Program-made: the position numbers and the translations under genes
Assembly (NCBI GenBank): GCA_020850835.1
Contig: JADZDX010000033.1
Location: 1-64,000, forward strand
From: Fimbriimonadaceae bacterium
Lineage (GTDB): Bacteria; Armatimonadota; Fimbriimonadia; Fimbriimonadales; Fimbriimonadaceae
DNA length: 64,000 nucleotides
Direction: 5' to 3'
In this document: positions 28,665 through 38,551 of the stretch, one piece after another
How the letters are laid out: each line of letters starts with the position of its first letter
How positions within the stretch are numbered: position 1 is the first letter of the stretch
The notes under the pieces: generated by a model
Databases searched by the model: none
What the model saw: the letters and a program-made list of their open reading frames with translations, nothing else
What the model was told of the DNA's origin: nothing

Positions 28665-30259
28665 AAAGATAGATTAGCAGAGCTACCGCCCTTGAGGCTA
28701 ACTTTATCGCTCAACATCGCCATCGTCCCCCTTCGATGCAAGCGTTCAACAATTGATGGCACGGCTTGCTTTTGGCGCCTTAGTTGAGCAGAATAGGACA
28801 GACTGCGTACCGCTGAATCAAATGCACCTAGGTGGCACTCTAACCGCGCCATCCGATCACTAACCATTGAGGCGGCTGCCTGCCCGCCAGCCTCGTAGCC
28901 GAGGTCTTTTGCAACAGCCAGCGTGCTTTGGGCTTGGCCGAAGTCCCCCGTTGCTTCATAGATTCTTGCTAGCGCAATCTGAGACCAAATCGTCATCCGC
29001 GTTGCCCCGAGAACATTGAAGATCCTCGTACTTCTCTCCCAGCGGCGATAGCCTTCTTCCACCTGACCGCGAGTAACTAAGGGCTCTACTGTCAGGAGAA
29101 GCTGCGACGCAATTTGCACGGGGCTACCATGTTCCTCGACTTCTACGGCCAAGGCATCATGCATCGCTACACTCCTGTCCCCTTCTCCAATATGCTCAAG
29201 GATAATAGCGACATGCTGACGGTTAGTGATGCTTGGTTGAATTGAATCAGCCTGCATCACAAGCTCCTTAGCCCGACGAAAACGCCCTCGGCTCAAATTA
29301 TTGTAGGCCAGGGCAATGGCCCACTGTGCCGCGGCCCTGGGTTCCACTTCTAATTTGCTCTGCATGACCGCACAGCTTTCAACCTCTAGATGGCAACAGG
29401 TTCCTGCAAGGACCTTCAAGTAGGCGAGGCGCGCGGTTACAAGTTCAAACCCCGATGCTCCTCTGGAGCAGAGGGCCAAAGCCCGTTCGTGTATCCCAAT
29501 TACCTGGTCTAACGGCAATGTGAGCCAAATCTGATCAATCGCCGCGAGCATTGCCAGCGCTTCCTGTGGATCGCAACTCAAGAGCCACTCCACGGTCCTA
29601 ATGAGCGGGTTCTGTACTGGGTTCAACTCCAGACCCTCCGAAGGTAAGCATCCCATTTCACGGACCATCCGCGAACTATAACGGCTCTGTTCAATCCAGG
29701 CCGTTTGGTGCCTGCCCGATGCGGAAAGGACTTCCACCAACAGTGTGGCTGCCGCTTGATCAAGCGGATCTAGTCTCGCGGCCTTTTCGGCCAACAAACG
29801 TGCCATAGGCCAATCCTCTTTTGCTATGCTGCCGCGCGCCTGACAAAGTAGAAGGTCAACCTGCTTGGCACGAAGGGACAGGCGAATATCGATCGCCCAG
29901 TCGTGATCGAAGTTGGGCATGAAAACCCCCTCTGGATCATCAATGAGGAAGTCGCATTCAACGCTGGCCGATAAGGTTACGGCTTGTCCATCAACCTCAA
30001 TGATTCCGGGTGCGATTTTCCTAATAGCAGCCAGAGCATTCCTCAAACTACTTCGCGCAGCCGGCAGGGAAGACGAGGGCCACAGAGTTCGAGCTAGAGT
30101 CACGCGATCCACTGTGCGGTGCGGGGCATTTGCCAAGACAGCTAGTGCCAAATAAGAGATCCGCGTCGGGAGGGGTATGGGCACTCCCTTAGCGTTAAGT
30201 AGAACGATCTGACCGCAGAGCAACAGGCGCCAAGATTGGCATGTTGGCAACTCCCGCAT
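28661..30259 (-). CDS. BTAD-domain transcriptional regulator (SARP-like)
   Basis: N-terminal winged-helix-like RISYLALAVLANAPHRTVDRVTLARTLWP...RSSLRNALAAIRK followed by TPR/BTAD region. Confidence 0.8.
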   Translation of the reverse strand: MRELPTCQSWRLLLCGQIVLLNAKGVPIPLPTRISYLALAVLANAPHRTVDRVTLARTLWPSSSLPAARSSLRNALAAIRKIAPGIIEVDGQAVTLSASVECDFLIDDPEGVFMPNFDHDWAIDIRLSLRAKQVDLLLCQARGSIAKEDWPMARLLAEKAARLDPLDQAAATLLVEVLSASGRHQTAWIEQSRYSSRMVREMGCLPSEGLELNPVQNPLIRTVEWLLSCDPQEALAMLAAIDQIWLTLPLDQVIGIHERALALCSRGASGFELVTARLAYLKVLAGTCCHLEVESCAVMQSKLEVEPRAAAQWAIALAYNNLSRGRFRRAKELVMQADSIQPSITNRQHVAIILEHIGEGDRSVAMHDALAVEVEEHGSPVQIASQLLLTVEPLVTRGQVEEGYRRWERSTRIFNVLGATRMTIWSQIALARIYEATGDFGQAQSTLAVAKDLGYEAGGQAAASMVSDRMARLECHLGAFDSAVRSLSYSAQLRRQKQAVPSIVERLHRRGTMAMLSDKVSLKGGSSANLSL

Positions 30260-30353
30260 ACCACCATTATATGTCACATCCCTTTGACCTTTTGCACTTT
30301 TTTTGCGGTACCCGATGGAGACTGGGGATGTACCTACTGTTTGAGGTCAAATT

Positions 30354-31226
30354 ATGAAAATCAAATCTACAATTGTCTCCATTTCTCTCGGAGTTGGTGT
30401 GTTAGCTCATGGGCAAACCCTTTGGGATATGTCCCTCGTGGGCGTTAGTAACTCGACCGCGGTTGGACAGGGTATCTACGCCCTGGATAGTGATTCTTCG
30501 AACACTGGAGCCCCCACATCAGCCGCCTACATCACCACCTTCTCGGGGATGGATCGTAATGGCCAGTCGCAAACCCTCAACTACAGCGCGACAAATAACA
30601 ATAGCGCCCAGTACGGTCACCTGCAGAGTTACTCTCACCTTGAACTCCAGAACACGTACTATAACGCGGCAAATCCAGCGTACGAACTTCCTGATGGCAG
30701 CATCAACCCAGCGGGGTCGCCTGATAATTGGGTGAGCCTTGGCTTCGCAACATTCACCGATGTCTTGCATTTCGGCGGTGCAATGCAGGCAGGCTACCGT
30801 GCCCGCTATCACTTTGAATACGATGGGAACAATACCGGTGATGGTGCCCTCGCCGACCTCTCCGTGAATGTTGATTCATTAAATGATTCCTTCTTCGCGC
30901 TGGCGAGCGGGCCGAACCACGGAATCTGGACAACCCAAAGTCGCGAGATCATCGGACTCAGCCAGTCCATTAGTGCCCAGTTCTCTACGCAGGCAAACTT
31001 GAATGCGTATGACGTGCCGGATGGGCAGAATTACACCATCACCAGCGATTTCATCGTGAATTTGGCTGGGATTGAGGTCTTGGACGCCAACGATAATCCT
31101 GTGTCAGGTTGGACCATTACATCGGATTCAGGAACTATTTACCCGGTACCTGAACCTTGTTCAGCGATTGGCCTTGGGCTCGGTGCAGTAGCTTCCCTAC
31201 GTCGCAAACGAAGAATGGGATCGTAA
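30354..31226 (+). CDS. PEP-CTERM sorting-domain protein
   Basis: Signal peptide; C-terminal VPEPCSAIGLGLGAVASLRRKRR. Confidence 0.85.
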   Translation: MKIKSTIVSISLGVGVLAHGQTLWDMSLVGVSNSTAVGQGIYALDSDSSNTGAPTSAAYITTFSGMDRNGQSQTLNYSATNNNSAQYGHLQSYSHLELQNTYYNAANPAYELPDGSINPAGSPDNWVSLGFATFTDVLHFGGAMQAGYRARYHFEYDGNNTGDGALADLSVNVDSLNDSFFALASGPNHGIWTTQSREIIGLSQSISAQFSTQANLNAYDVPDGQNYTITSDFIVNLAGIEVLDANDNPVSGWTITSDSGTIYPVPEPCSAIGLGLGAVASLRRKRRMGS

Positions 31227-31228
31227 GA

Positions 31229-31258
31229 AATGGGGGCGTGGTTTGAACCGCCCCCATT
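31229..31258. terminator. Intergenic hairpin between convergent genes
   Basis: AATGGGGGCG ... CGCCCCCATT 10 bp stem. Confidence 0.6.
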
Positions 31259-31271
31259 CAGCTGCTTGCTC

Positions 31272-31550
31272 CTAATTGACTGGTGGTAGCTTTTCGGCCA
31301 GTTCGTCATAGCTTGGGGCGTACCCGAACAAAATCTTATCATTGAGCACAATAGTCGGTGCCGCCCGAAGACCAAGGGCTTGCGCGCGAGGGCCGTCTAT
31401 CTTGTCTTCCTTGATGCTGTACCCTCTCTCCTCGGCGAGCTTAAGGGAGTCAATCAAGGCTTGGGCACAAAGGCCACACCCGCCTGTAAACACTTCAAGG
31501 ACGGGTGCATCCCCGCGAATGACTGGATCAATGGTTTCACTGCTCATCAC
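31272..31550 (-). CDS. Thioredoxin/glutaredoxin-like small protein
   Basis: LEVFTGGCGLCAQALIDSL CxxC motif, RAAPTIVLND cis-Pro. Confidence 0.75.
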   Translation of the reverse strand: MMSSETIDPVIRGDAPVLEVFTGGCGLCAQALIDSLKLAEERGYSIKEDKIDGPRAQALGLRAAPTIVLNDKILFGYAPSYDELAEKLPPVN

Positions 31551-31584
31551 CCATTCTACGAGCCGAGTGTGAAACTATCTCCCC

Positions 31585-31902
31585 TCAGACATCGACCGCC
31601 AGGCATACATGGGCGCTATCCCCTACCTTTATTCCCTCTGCGCGCTGGACGGAAACCCGGATGGGAACGAGGTAGGTGCCATCCTTCGGGAATAGAGCGG
31701 TCGCCACCTCGGTTCGGCCGAGCGTTACCTTGCACGGAATGCAACCCCAACCGTAGGACAGTCTCGAAGACATTTCTCGAATCTCCGCCGCGACATCGGG
31801 CGGGGCGGGGATGAACACATAGGGCGCTGGCCCCCGCCATTCAATTGCCTCTCCCAAAAACTGCCACTCCATCTTGTCTGTAGTCCCCTTGCGACTCAGC
31901 AC
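31585..31902 (-). CDS. DUF1905 domain protein
   Basis: WRGPAPYVFIPAPPDVAAEI ... GWGCIPCKVTLGRTEVATALFPKDGTYLVPIRVSVQRAEGIKVGD pattern. Confidence 0.78.
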   Translation of the reverse strand: MLSRKGTTDKMEWQFLGEAIEWRGPAPYVFIPAPPDVAAEIREMSSRLSYGWGCIPCKVTLGRTEVATALFPKDGTYLVPIRVSVQRAEGIKVGDSAHVCLAVDV

Positions 31903-31929
31903 GATACCCAGAACCTACGGCCGCCTCGG

Positions 31930-32403
31930 TTACATCTGCTTATCGCCGTAAAGCGTTTGAATGTACGAAATCTGTCCCTGATGATAGTTGAAGTTCCAAC
32001 GTGGATAATCCATCATTTCGGGCATCTTGAATTCTCGCCCCCCATCATAAGGAAGCCAGCGGCATTCTTCTAATCGCGCGTCAGGCATGTTCCGGTAGAG
32101 CTCGTAGAGTTCCGCCAACCGACGGTTACACTCCGCTTCACAATCATCCACCGACTTCCATTGAGCTTGCTCTTCTTTGATCTTCTCCATCGTGGCCTCG
32201 TTCCACTCTGGCTGCGGCTCATTGTTGATAATTGACTTTGCCCAGGTTGGGCACATCGCCAATTCACGGCATTGATTGAGAACGGATCTCCCTTCGTCCA
32301 GAGGCGACCAATCAACTTTGTCCGCCGGTACCTTCCGGGCGGCCTGGAACGCTTCTTTCTTGGCTTGCTCCGTCACTTCAATCATGTAGTCCTGTAGTCT
32401 CAT
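31930..32403 (-). CDS. DinB-superfamily protein
   Basis: DUF664/DinB-like four-helix pattern, WNFNYHQGQISYIQTLYGD C-terminal His motif; start at MRLQDYM. Confidence 0.75.
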   Translation of the reverse strand: MRLQDYMIEVTEQAKKEAFQAARKVPADKVDWSPLDEGRSVLNQCRELAMCPTWAKSIINNEPQPEWNEATMEKIKEEQAQWKSVDDCEAECNRRLAELYELYRNMPDARLEECRWLPYDGGREFKMPEMMDYPRWNFNYHQGQISYIQTLYGDKQM

Positions 32404-32467
32404 CGTTTTACTCCCTGCGCCAATAAAAGTAGACGCTTGACTACTATACACAATTTTCTCTACGAAG

Positions 32468-34327
32468 TCAATCGTTCGTCAGCCCGAAGCTACTGATCAC
32501 CGCGTCTATATCGCCGGCATCCACTTCCCCGCTTCCATCCGCATCGGAGAGAAAGTTCCCTACGAACCCAAAATCGGTGATGACTCGATCAATATCGGCG
32601 GCATCAACTTCGCCGGAACCATCAATATCGCCACCCGGCAACGTGAAAGTGCCTAGATCTTGCTGACCCGCAATAATGTTAACTTGCTGGTCTCGCCGTA
32701 GGTACGATGGTCCGGTCCAAGTCAGGATGGCGGGCCCCACATTGGCAGGGGACAGAGGAATGTTAAAGGGGGCTTCAGCCCCAGTGGCCAGAATCGTCCC
32801 CGATGCCAGTTTCGATGCTCCACGTCGAAGTTCATAGGAAATGCTCCTGGGAAAGCCGAACACCTCCGTGCCGCCACCGAGAACGAGGGTGCCGTTCAGG
32901 CTCGCCTGTGGCATGGGTGCTGAGGAGTACAAGGAGACGGTGATACCCGACATGAGGGCCTCAACCGCCCCTGGCTCAAGGTTTGCTACCTCGTCTGACA
33001 TCTCAAATCGATACAGGCTAGAGGCTGGAATCGTGGAGCCGATCAATGATCCGATGAGCGGACGCATGCCCACAGCCTGAAGTGTGGCCACATTCTGAAT
33101 CCCAGGAAATGGCTGAAGATAAGCGACCTTTCCCGGATGAGCAGAGTTGGTGATGGCGATCAAGGCGTCGGCCGCCCAGGAATCAGGAGCAACCCTCTCA
33201 TAGGAAGCGCTAATGGTGGCGAAGCTAGCAATGCACGAATTGAGCTGGGCAACTTCAGAATAGGCCGTGTTGTCGGGGTCTGGATATGGGTCAGCGAGGT
33301 TGGCCACGCCCGGAATGGTAAACGCTTGAACGGGGAAGGACGGCGATCCAGCCATGATTTCAAATGTGATGCCGGTGCCAATCGCATCCGCTCCAGGTGC
33401 ATCGTCATACGCTTCGAAAGTTTCGACTTGCCAAGTTGATCCGCTCGGTAGGGCCACTCCAGTTCCAGCTTTTGATATCCATGGTCTGAACTCTCCGGCC
33501 GGGACCGAAATGAGGGTGAAACTACTGTTCTGATGCGACAGTTGAAAATCAAAGCTTAAGCCCGGCAGGGCACTATTGACCAAGTGAATGCGAGCCTCAC
33601 TAGCCCAACTTCCAGCGATCTGCGCCGATAACTGTCCGCTCAACAGTCGAACTCCGGAACCCATATACTTGGGTTGGTCAAGGGGCGACAGCCCAGCAAT
33701 CAGCGAATTGTCGGCAGAACCTCGCTCACCGCCGAAGTTGACCGGGCCAGCTAGGCTGATGGTGGACACGGCCGTTCCCGCTGATGATCCCGGCATATCA
33801 AACCGAATCCCCTGCCCGAATGCATCGATTTCAGTCGAACTATTGTCGTCATTGTCGTAGCACTCAATCATCCAAGTCGAACCTTCAGGAACAACCATCC
33901 CCGTCTCCAGAGTCGTCATGTTGCTCCACGGAGCCGAACCGCTATTCCCAAACGAGCGAACGACTAACGTAGATACCGATACCTCGGTCTTCGTTGAGTT
34001 TAGTCCCGCGGTCACGAAAGCCACGAGCCCTGGCCAAGCATCATTGGTCAACTTGAACCCTAAGTCGGCAAGGCTCGTTTGCGGCAAGTCCGGATTCTCC
34101 CAAAAGTCGCCCGCGACCAGATTAATCGTGTTGGACAAGGCATAGCCGGTCGGCACCGTAACCTGAACAGTGGTGTTAAACGTTGCCGCTGGACTAATAC
34201 CGTCGTTTCGCAAGTTCCCCGGGCGCGCGCCAAAGCTTGCCATCGGAATGACGACAGATTGACCATGGCAAACTGACGAAAGGGCCAGCACCAAAAAAAG
34301 CAGGCTCCCGGGGGATCGGATTACCAT
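32468..34327 (-). CDS. Secreted repeat protein with C-terminal dockerin-like tail
   Basis: Signal peptide, about three ~140 aa repeats, C-terminal GGDIDGSGEVDAADIDRVITDFG...DADGSGEVDAGDIDAVISSFG. Confidence 0.8.
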   Translation of the reverse strand: MVIRSPGSLLFLVLALSSVCHGQSVVIPMASFGARPGNLRNDGISPAATFNTTVQVTVPTGYALSNTINLVAGDFWENPDLPQTSLADLGFKLTNDAWPGLVAFVTAGLNSTKTEVSVSTLVVRSFGNSGSAPWSNMTTLETGMVVPEGSTWMIECYDNDDNSSTEIDAFGQGIRFDMPGSSAGTAVSTISLAGPVNFGGERGSADNSLIAGLSPLDQPKYMGSGVRLLSGQLSAQIAGSWASEARIHLVNSALPGLSFDFQLSHQNSSFTLISVPAGEFRPWISKAGTGVALPSGSTWQVETFEAYDDAPGADAIGTGITFEIMAGSPSFPVQAFTIPGVANLADPYPDPDNTAYSEVAQLNSCIASFATISASYERVAPDSWAADALIAITNSAHPGKVAYLQPFPGIQNVATLQAVGMRPLIGSLIGSTIPASSLYRFEMSDEVANLEPGAVEALMSGITVSLYSSAPMPQASLNGTLVLGGGTEVFGFPRSISYELRRGASKLASGTILATGAEAPFNIPLSPANVGPAILTWTGPSYLRRDQQVNIIAGQQDLGTFTLPGGDIDGSGEVDAADIDRVITDFGFVGNFLSDADGSGEVDAGDIDAVISSFGLTND

Positions 34328-34632
34328 GCGCCATTAGCGTAACCGAAAGGTGCTCCGTGCTCCAAGCGTGCGCGTAGGGTTTACATGCACAATTTCGGGG
34401 CGGTTTCTTGTCGATTACTCCGATGTAGACGTACCATCTTCGCCAAAAGGAACCTACCAAAACTTGTACTAGCAAAGTTTTGCACCACATGCACAAATCG
34501 TCGGATATCATTGACCAAGTTGGTCGAAATAGGCCCTTTTCGAAGGCATTGGAACTAGCTACCTAATTTCATTGTCTGAGTTCCCGGCGTCCTCACGGCA
34601 TTAACGCGGGGACGCCGTCAAACGAGAGTTGG

Positions 34633-35895
34633 ATGAATATTGTTGATACTTTGAAGGATATGGCTGGCCCTGCGATTGCGCAGCAAGCGGCGACCGTGCT
34701 TGGCGAGTCCGAAGATGGCGTAAGTAGCGCTCTTGGGACGGCGATCCCCACCGCATTAGGGGCCCTGCTAGGCAAAGTCAATGACCCGGGAGCCCTTGGA
34801 GGAATACTAGAAGCGTTCCGGAGCGGCACCGGGGGTAACCTCGGCGACCAATTGGGAGGCATCCTTGGTGGCGCTGACGACAGTGATGAGGTTAAGGCCT
34901 CCAAGAGTGTTCTGGACAATCTCTTTGGCGAGAACCTCAATGGCGTCATCGAAATGCTGAGCAAGGCCACGGGGCTTAAGGTCAACTCGGCGGGAGGCAT
35001 CCTCGCCCTTGTGGGAAGCCTTCTCGGCAAGTTCTTTGGGGGTAAAGCCACCAGCGAGGGCTTGGATACCTCCGGACTCGCTGACTTACTCAATAGCCAG
35101 AAGGCGAATATTCTGAGTGCCCTCCCTGCTGAGGCAGGTTCGATGCTCGGCCTCGACCTACCCAAGATCGCCATGCCCAAGGTAGATGTGCCAAAGGTTG
35201 CCGCCCCGGCAGTCCCGGTGAGCGAAACCAGCATCCAACCAACCCAAGGATCGAACTGGCTCGTTCCGGCATTCGGCGCGATTGTCGTCGCTGGCGTCAT
35301 TTGGTGGTTCACGCGTCCCACACCCGTTAGTCCTACCGAAGTGAAGCCTGCCTCTTCGAGTTCAACTCAATCGGAGGATTCTGCCAAACCTGGCAAGGCC
35401 GATTCGAACGGCCCGACAAAGGCAGGAGAGCCCGCTCAAGCCATTGTTACCAAGGTTCTCCCAGATGGCAAGAAGTTGACCTACAAGGGAGGCGGTATTG
35501 AATCCCAGCTAGTAGGTTTCATTGAGGATGCAGGCCGGCCTGTGGATACGGACACATGGTTCAACTTTCATGGATTGAACTTCGGCTCCTCATCGGCCAC
35601 CCTGAAACCCGGCACTTACGATGAGATCAACAACCTTGCTTCGATCCTGAAAGCCTTCCCAAAGGTTAGACTGAAAGTAGGCGGATATACTGACGATACG
35701 GGTGACGCAAATGTCAATCTTCAACTTTCGCAATTACGGGCTGATGCGGTGATGACCGCGCTCGTAGAAGCAGGAGTGCAACCCGAGCGGCTGGAATCAG
35801 AAGGCTACGGATCCGATTATCCGGTCGCCGACAACAACTCCGAAGAAGGTCGAGCACAGAATCGAAGAATTGCCGTCCGCGTGACCGCCAAATAG
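34633..35895 (+). CDS. DUF937 + TM + OmpA-like peptidoglycan-binding protein
   Basis: N-terminal DUF937-like glycine-rich helices; C-terminal LKVGGYTDDTGDANVNLQLSQLRADAVMTALVEAGVQPERLESEGYGSDYPVADN...EGRAQNRRIAVRV. Confidence 0.9.
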   Translation: MNIVDTLKDMAGPAIAQQAATVLGESEDGVSSALGTAIPTALGALLGKVNDPGALGGILEAFRSGTGGNLGDQLGGILGGADDSDEVKASKSVLDNLFGENLNGVIEMLSKATGLKVNSAGGILALVGSLLGKFFGGKATSEGLDTSGLADLLNSQKANILSALPAEAGSMLGLDLPKIAMPKVDVPKVAAPAVPVSETSIQPTQGSNWLVPAFGAIVVAGVIWWFTRPTPVSPTEVKPASSSSTQSEDSAKPGKADSNGPTKAGEPAQAIVTKVLPDGKKLTYKGGGIESQLVGFIEDAGRPVDTDTWFNFHGLNFGSSSATLKPGTYDEINNLASILKAFPKVRLKVGGYTDDTGDANVNLQLSQLRADAVMTALVEAGVQPERLESEGYGSDYPVADNNSEEGRAQNRRIAVRVTAK

Positions 35896-35944
35896 TCACG
35901 CCTCAACCGATTGGCGAGCGGTTCATACTCTCCGCAATAAGAAC

Positions 35945-36349
35945 ATGGCAAATATCAAAGACATCGAAGGTATCGGCGCCTCATTCGCCGAAAAGCTAGC
36001 AACTGTTGGGATTACCACGTCCGATCACTTACTCGAGCAAGGCGCAAGTAAGGCGGGTCGCGTGAAAATCGCGACTGATTCAGACGTATCAGAAACGCTC
36101 GTCCTCAAGTGGGTCAACCGGGCTGATCTTGCCCGTATCCATGGCATCGGCTCCGAGTACGCCGATCTCCTTGAGGCTTCAGGCGTAGATTCCGTGCCGG
36201 AACTCGCTCAGCGGAATGCCGACAACCTTCATGCCAAGATGGAAGAGGTGAATGGTGCGAAGAATCTCGTTCGTGCTCTTCCATCCCTCACGTCGGTTGA
36301 AAAATGGGTTGCCGAAGCCAAGACTCTAGATCGCTTGGTCACCCACTGA
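35945..36349 (+). CDS. DUF4332 helix-hairpin-helix protein
   Basis: IEGIGASFAEKLATVGITTSDHLL and IHGIGSEYADLLEASGVDSVPELAQRN tandem HhH pattern. Confidence 0.85.
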   Translation: MANIKDIEGIGASFAEKLATVGITTSDHLLEQGASKAGRVKIATDSDVSETLVLKWVNRADLARIHGIGSEYADLLEASGVDSVPELAQRNADNLHAKMEEVNGAKNLVRALPSLTSVEKWVAEAKTLDRLVTH

Positions 36350-36368
36350 TTCGGAGGCCCAAGCGTTT

Positions 36369-36404
36369 CGCCCGAGCAGTCAATGCTCGGGCGATTTTCT
36401 TTTT
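36369..36404 (+). terminator. Intrinsic terminator
   Basis: CGCCCGAGCA-GTCAA-TGCTCGGGCG followed by ATTTTCTTTTT. Confidence 0.85.
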
Positions 36405-36419
36405 GGTAGCATAGGCACG

Positions 36420-36887
36420 ATGGACTTGGTTAAGACGGCGAATCAAAACTTGGAACAGGTGTGCACCATGTTCAGGCAAGACTTAGATGCTCTTCCCGAG
36501 GAGGCGTTCACACAGGGCTTTGGCGGAACGACCAGAACGGTCGCGGATATCGTGACGGAGGTCAATGACGTTAATGACTACTTTGGCGCAAAACTACGCG
36601 GCGAAGAACCCCCGACATGGAACCTTGATGACGGCTGGGTGAGGGCCCCGGAAGGCTTCAATAAGAAGACCGACGTAATCGCCGCCTTTGTGCAATCCAC
36701 CGACCGCTTAAAGAGTACGGTGGCTGGCTTCTCTGCCGAGGTGCTGGACTCACCAATTCCAGGTGACTCAAATGGTCGGACCTACTACAGCCGAATTAGC
36801 TTTCTCGTTTCGCACCTCATGTACCATAGCGGTCAGTTGAATTACATTCAGACCTTGCTTGGGGATAGTGAATGGCATTGGAAGTAG
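36420..36887 (+). CDS. DinB-superfamily protein
   Basis: DinB-like fold pattern, HLMYHSGQLNYIQTLLGD C-terminal His motif. Confidence 0.78.
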   Translation: MDLVKTANQNLEQVCTMFRQDLDALPEEAFTQGFGGTTRTVADIVTEVNDVNDYFGAKLRGEEPPTWNLDDGWVRAPEGFNKKTDVIAAFVQSTDRLKSTVAGFSAEVLDSPIPGDSNGRTYYSRISFLVSHLMYHSGQLNYIQTLLGDSEWHWK

Positions 36888-36888
36888 C

Positions 36889-37656
36889 CTAACCCGCGAC
36901 CCCAACAATCAGCCGTAGCGCAGCGGGCAAGTTAGCCAGAAGGATCGTCCATGCCGAACCCGTCCGAGACTCCAGTAAGGTGAACATCCGGGGCGGGAAG
37001 TAGATGAGCAGGGCCATAAAAAAGACGAGCCCAGTGCGGGCGATCAACTCGCCAAAGCTATGGACTCGCGGCAGGCCAATGGCGACGAGTAGGTTCCAAA
37101 AGAGCTGAAAAATGAACATGTTGAGCCACAGGGCAATGTCGCCGAGCTTGCCTGAAAGGGGATTCCGTAGAAAGCTTGACTTCGGAGGGCCGTCCGGGCG
37201 AGAGAAGAACCGAACCACGAGCCAAGTGTGAACAATCGCCAGACCAATCCCGCCGCAAATTGAACCTAGGAAGATGCCTCCTGGCGGCTCGCCCTGCTCG
37301 CCATACATTTGTTGGAAGATAAGTGCCAATACGGTCGCCAAGATAACCAAGACAACGCAAAGGTACACGACCGGATTGAAGAGACATCCGTCTGTCGGGT
37401 CATTGGCCTTGCCCGAGATCGCTTGGTGTGCATGCCACCGCTTCAGAGTGGCCCCAATGGGGGCCAAGAAGAGCAATGCTGCAAACATGCTGAACAGAAC
37501 GAAGTTAGCGGTTGGGTCGCCCGCGGCTACTCCCCGCACAACCTCTCTGAACTGTGTCGAAAGCCAAGGCATCAGACCCAGATTCAGCAGGAACACGAAG
37601 ATATCCAGCTTCATGCCTTGGCCCCCGGCAACGAGGAAGTTCTTCGCGTTTTGCAC
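36889..37656 (-). CDS. Polytopic membrane protein of unknown function
   Basis: Multiple TM segments; start uncertain (GTG 37656 or ATG 37614), longer ORF would overlap the divergent gene. Confidence 0.6.
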   Translation of the reverse strand: MQNAKNFLVAGGQGMKLDIFVFLLNLGLMPWLSTQFREVVRGVAAGDPTANFVLFSMFAALLFLAPIGATLKRWHAHQAISGKANDPTDGCLFNPVVYLCVVLVILATVLALIFQQMYGEQGEPPGGIFLGSICGGIGLAIVHTWLVVRFFSRPDGPPKSSFLRNPLSGKLGDIALWLNMFIFQLFWNLLVAIGLPRVHSFGELIARTGLVFFMALLIYFPPRMFTLLESRTGSAWTILLANLPAALRLIVGVAG

Positions 37657-37750
37657 CCCGTCTATTGTAGGCAATCCAATCGGCGAAATGGTCCTAGTTT
37701 GAGTTTCAACCCTCTGGTAACCTAGCGTAAATTCGTCTACAGAGTAAGAG

Positions 37751-38551
37751 ATGCGCTTCCAATACCGTGCGGTCTTCATCTCCGATCTCCATCTGGGGTC
37801 GATAACTTGCAACGCCGAAGCTATCCAGACCTTCCTCGTCAATACGGATTGCGAAACCCTCTATCTGGTGGGCGACATCATGGATATGTGGGTCAGCCGA
37901 AAGAAAGGCAAGTGGCGTCAAGAGCACACCGATATCGTCAGTAGCATTCTAAGCAAAGCACGCCAGGGTACCGATGTGTTCCTAACTCCGGGGAATCACG
38001 ATAGTGAGTTCCGGCGGCTCAACGGAATTGGGTTTGGCAATATCCATGTTGATCATGAGTTTTGCCATACGACCCTAGAGGGCAAGCGCCTCTGGGTCAT
38101 TCATGGTGACTATCTCGACCGAAGTGTCACCACCCTGAAATGGTTGGCCTATCTCGGAGCGTGGGTGCACGAGGGTCTCGGCGGTTTCAACGTCTTTTGG
38201 AACCGCTGGGCCAAGCGGCTCGGACGGCCTCCGAGCGACTTCAGCGGCCTCGCCAAGAAACGGGTGAAGGACTTCGTCCAGTACTTCACAAACTTTGATG
38301 ACCGCATCACCGTGGATGCCAAGAATGCTGGATACGACGGAGTCGTCTGCGGGCATATCCACAAGCCAGCATTCGTCGAGCACGAGACGGGGGCGCTTTA
38401 CATTAATACGGGAGACTGGATGAAGCACTGCACCGCCCTCGTTGAGCACTTGGATGGTCGGCTTGAGCTGGTGCATTGGGCGGACTTGCGCGCGACATTT
38501 GAGGGTGCAATGACGTCTAAACCAGAGCCAAGCCTTCCCTTCCCGTCCTGA
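37751..38551 (+). CDS. UDP-2,3-diacylglucosamine diphosphatase-like metallophosphoesterase
   Basis: FISDLHLGS, LVGDIMDMW, TPGNHD, VCGHIHKPAF metallophosphoesterase motifs of the COG2908 type. Confidence 0.85.
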   Translation: MRFQYRAVFISDLHLGSITCNAEAIQTFLVNTDCETLYLVGDIMDMWVSRKKGKWRQEHTDIVSSILSKARQGTDVFLTPGNHDSEFRRLNGIGFGNIHVDHEFCHTTLEGKRLWVIHGDYLDRSVTTLKWLAYLGAWVHEGLGGFNVFWNRWAKRLGRPPSDFSGLAKKRVKDFVQYFTNFDDRITVDAKNAGYDGVVCGHIHKPAFVEHETGALYINTGDWMKHCTALVEHLDGRLELVHWADLRATFEGAMTSKPEPSLPFPS

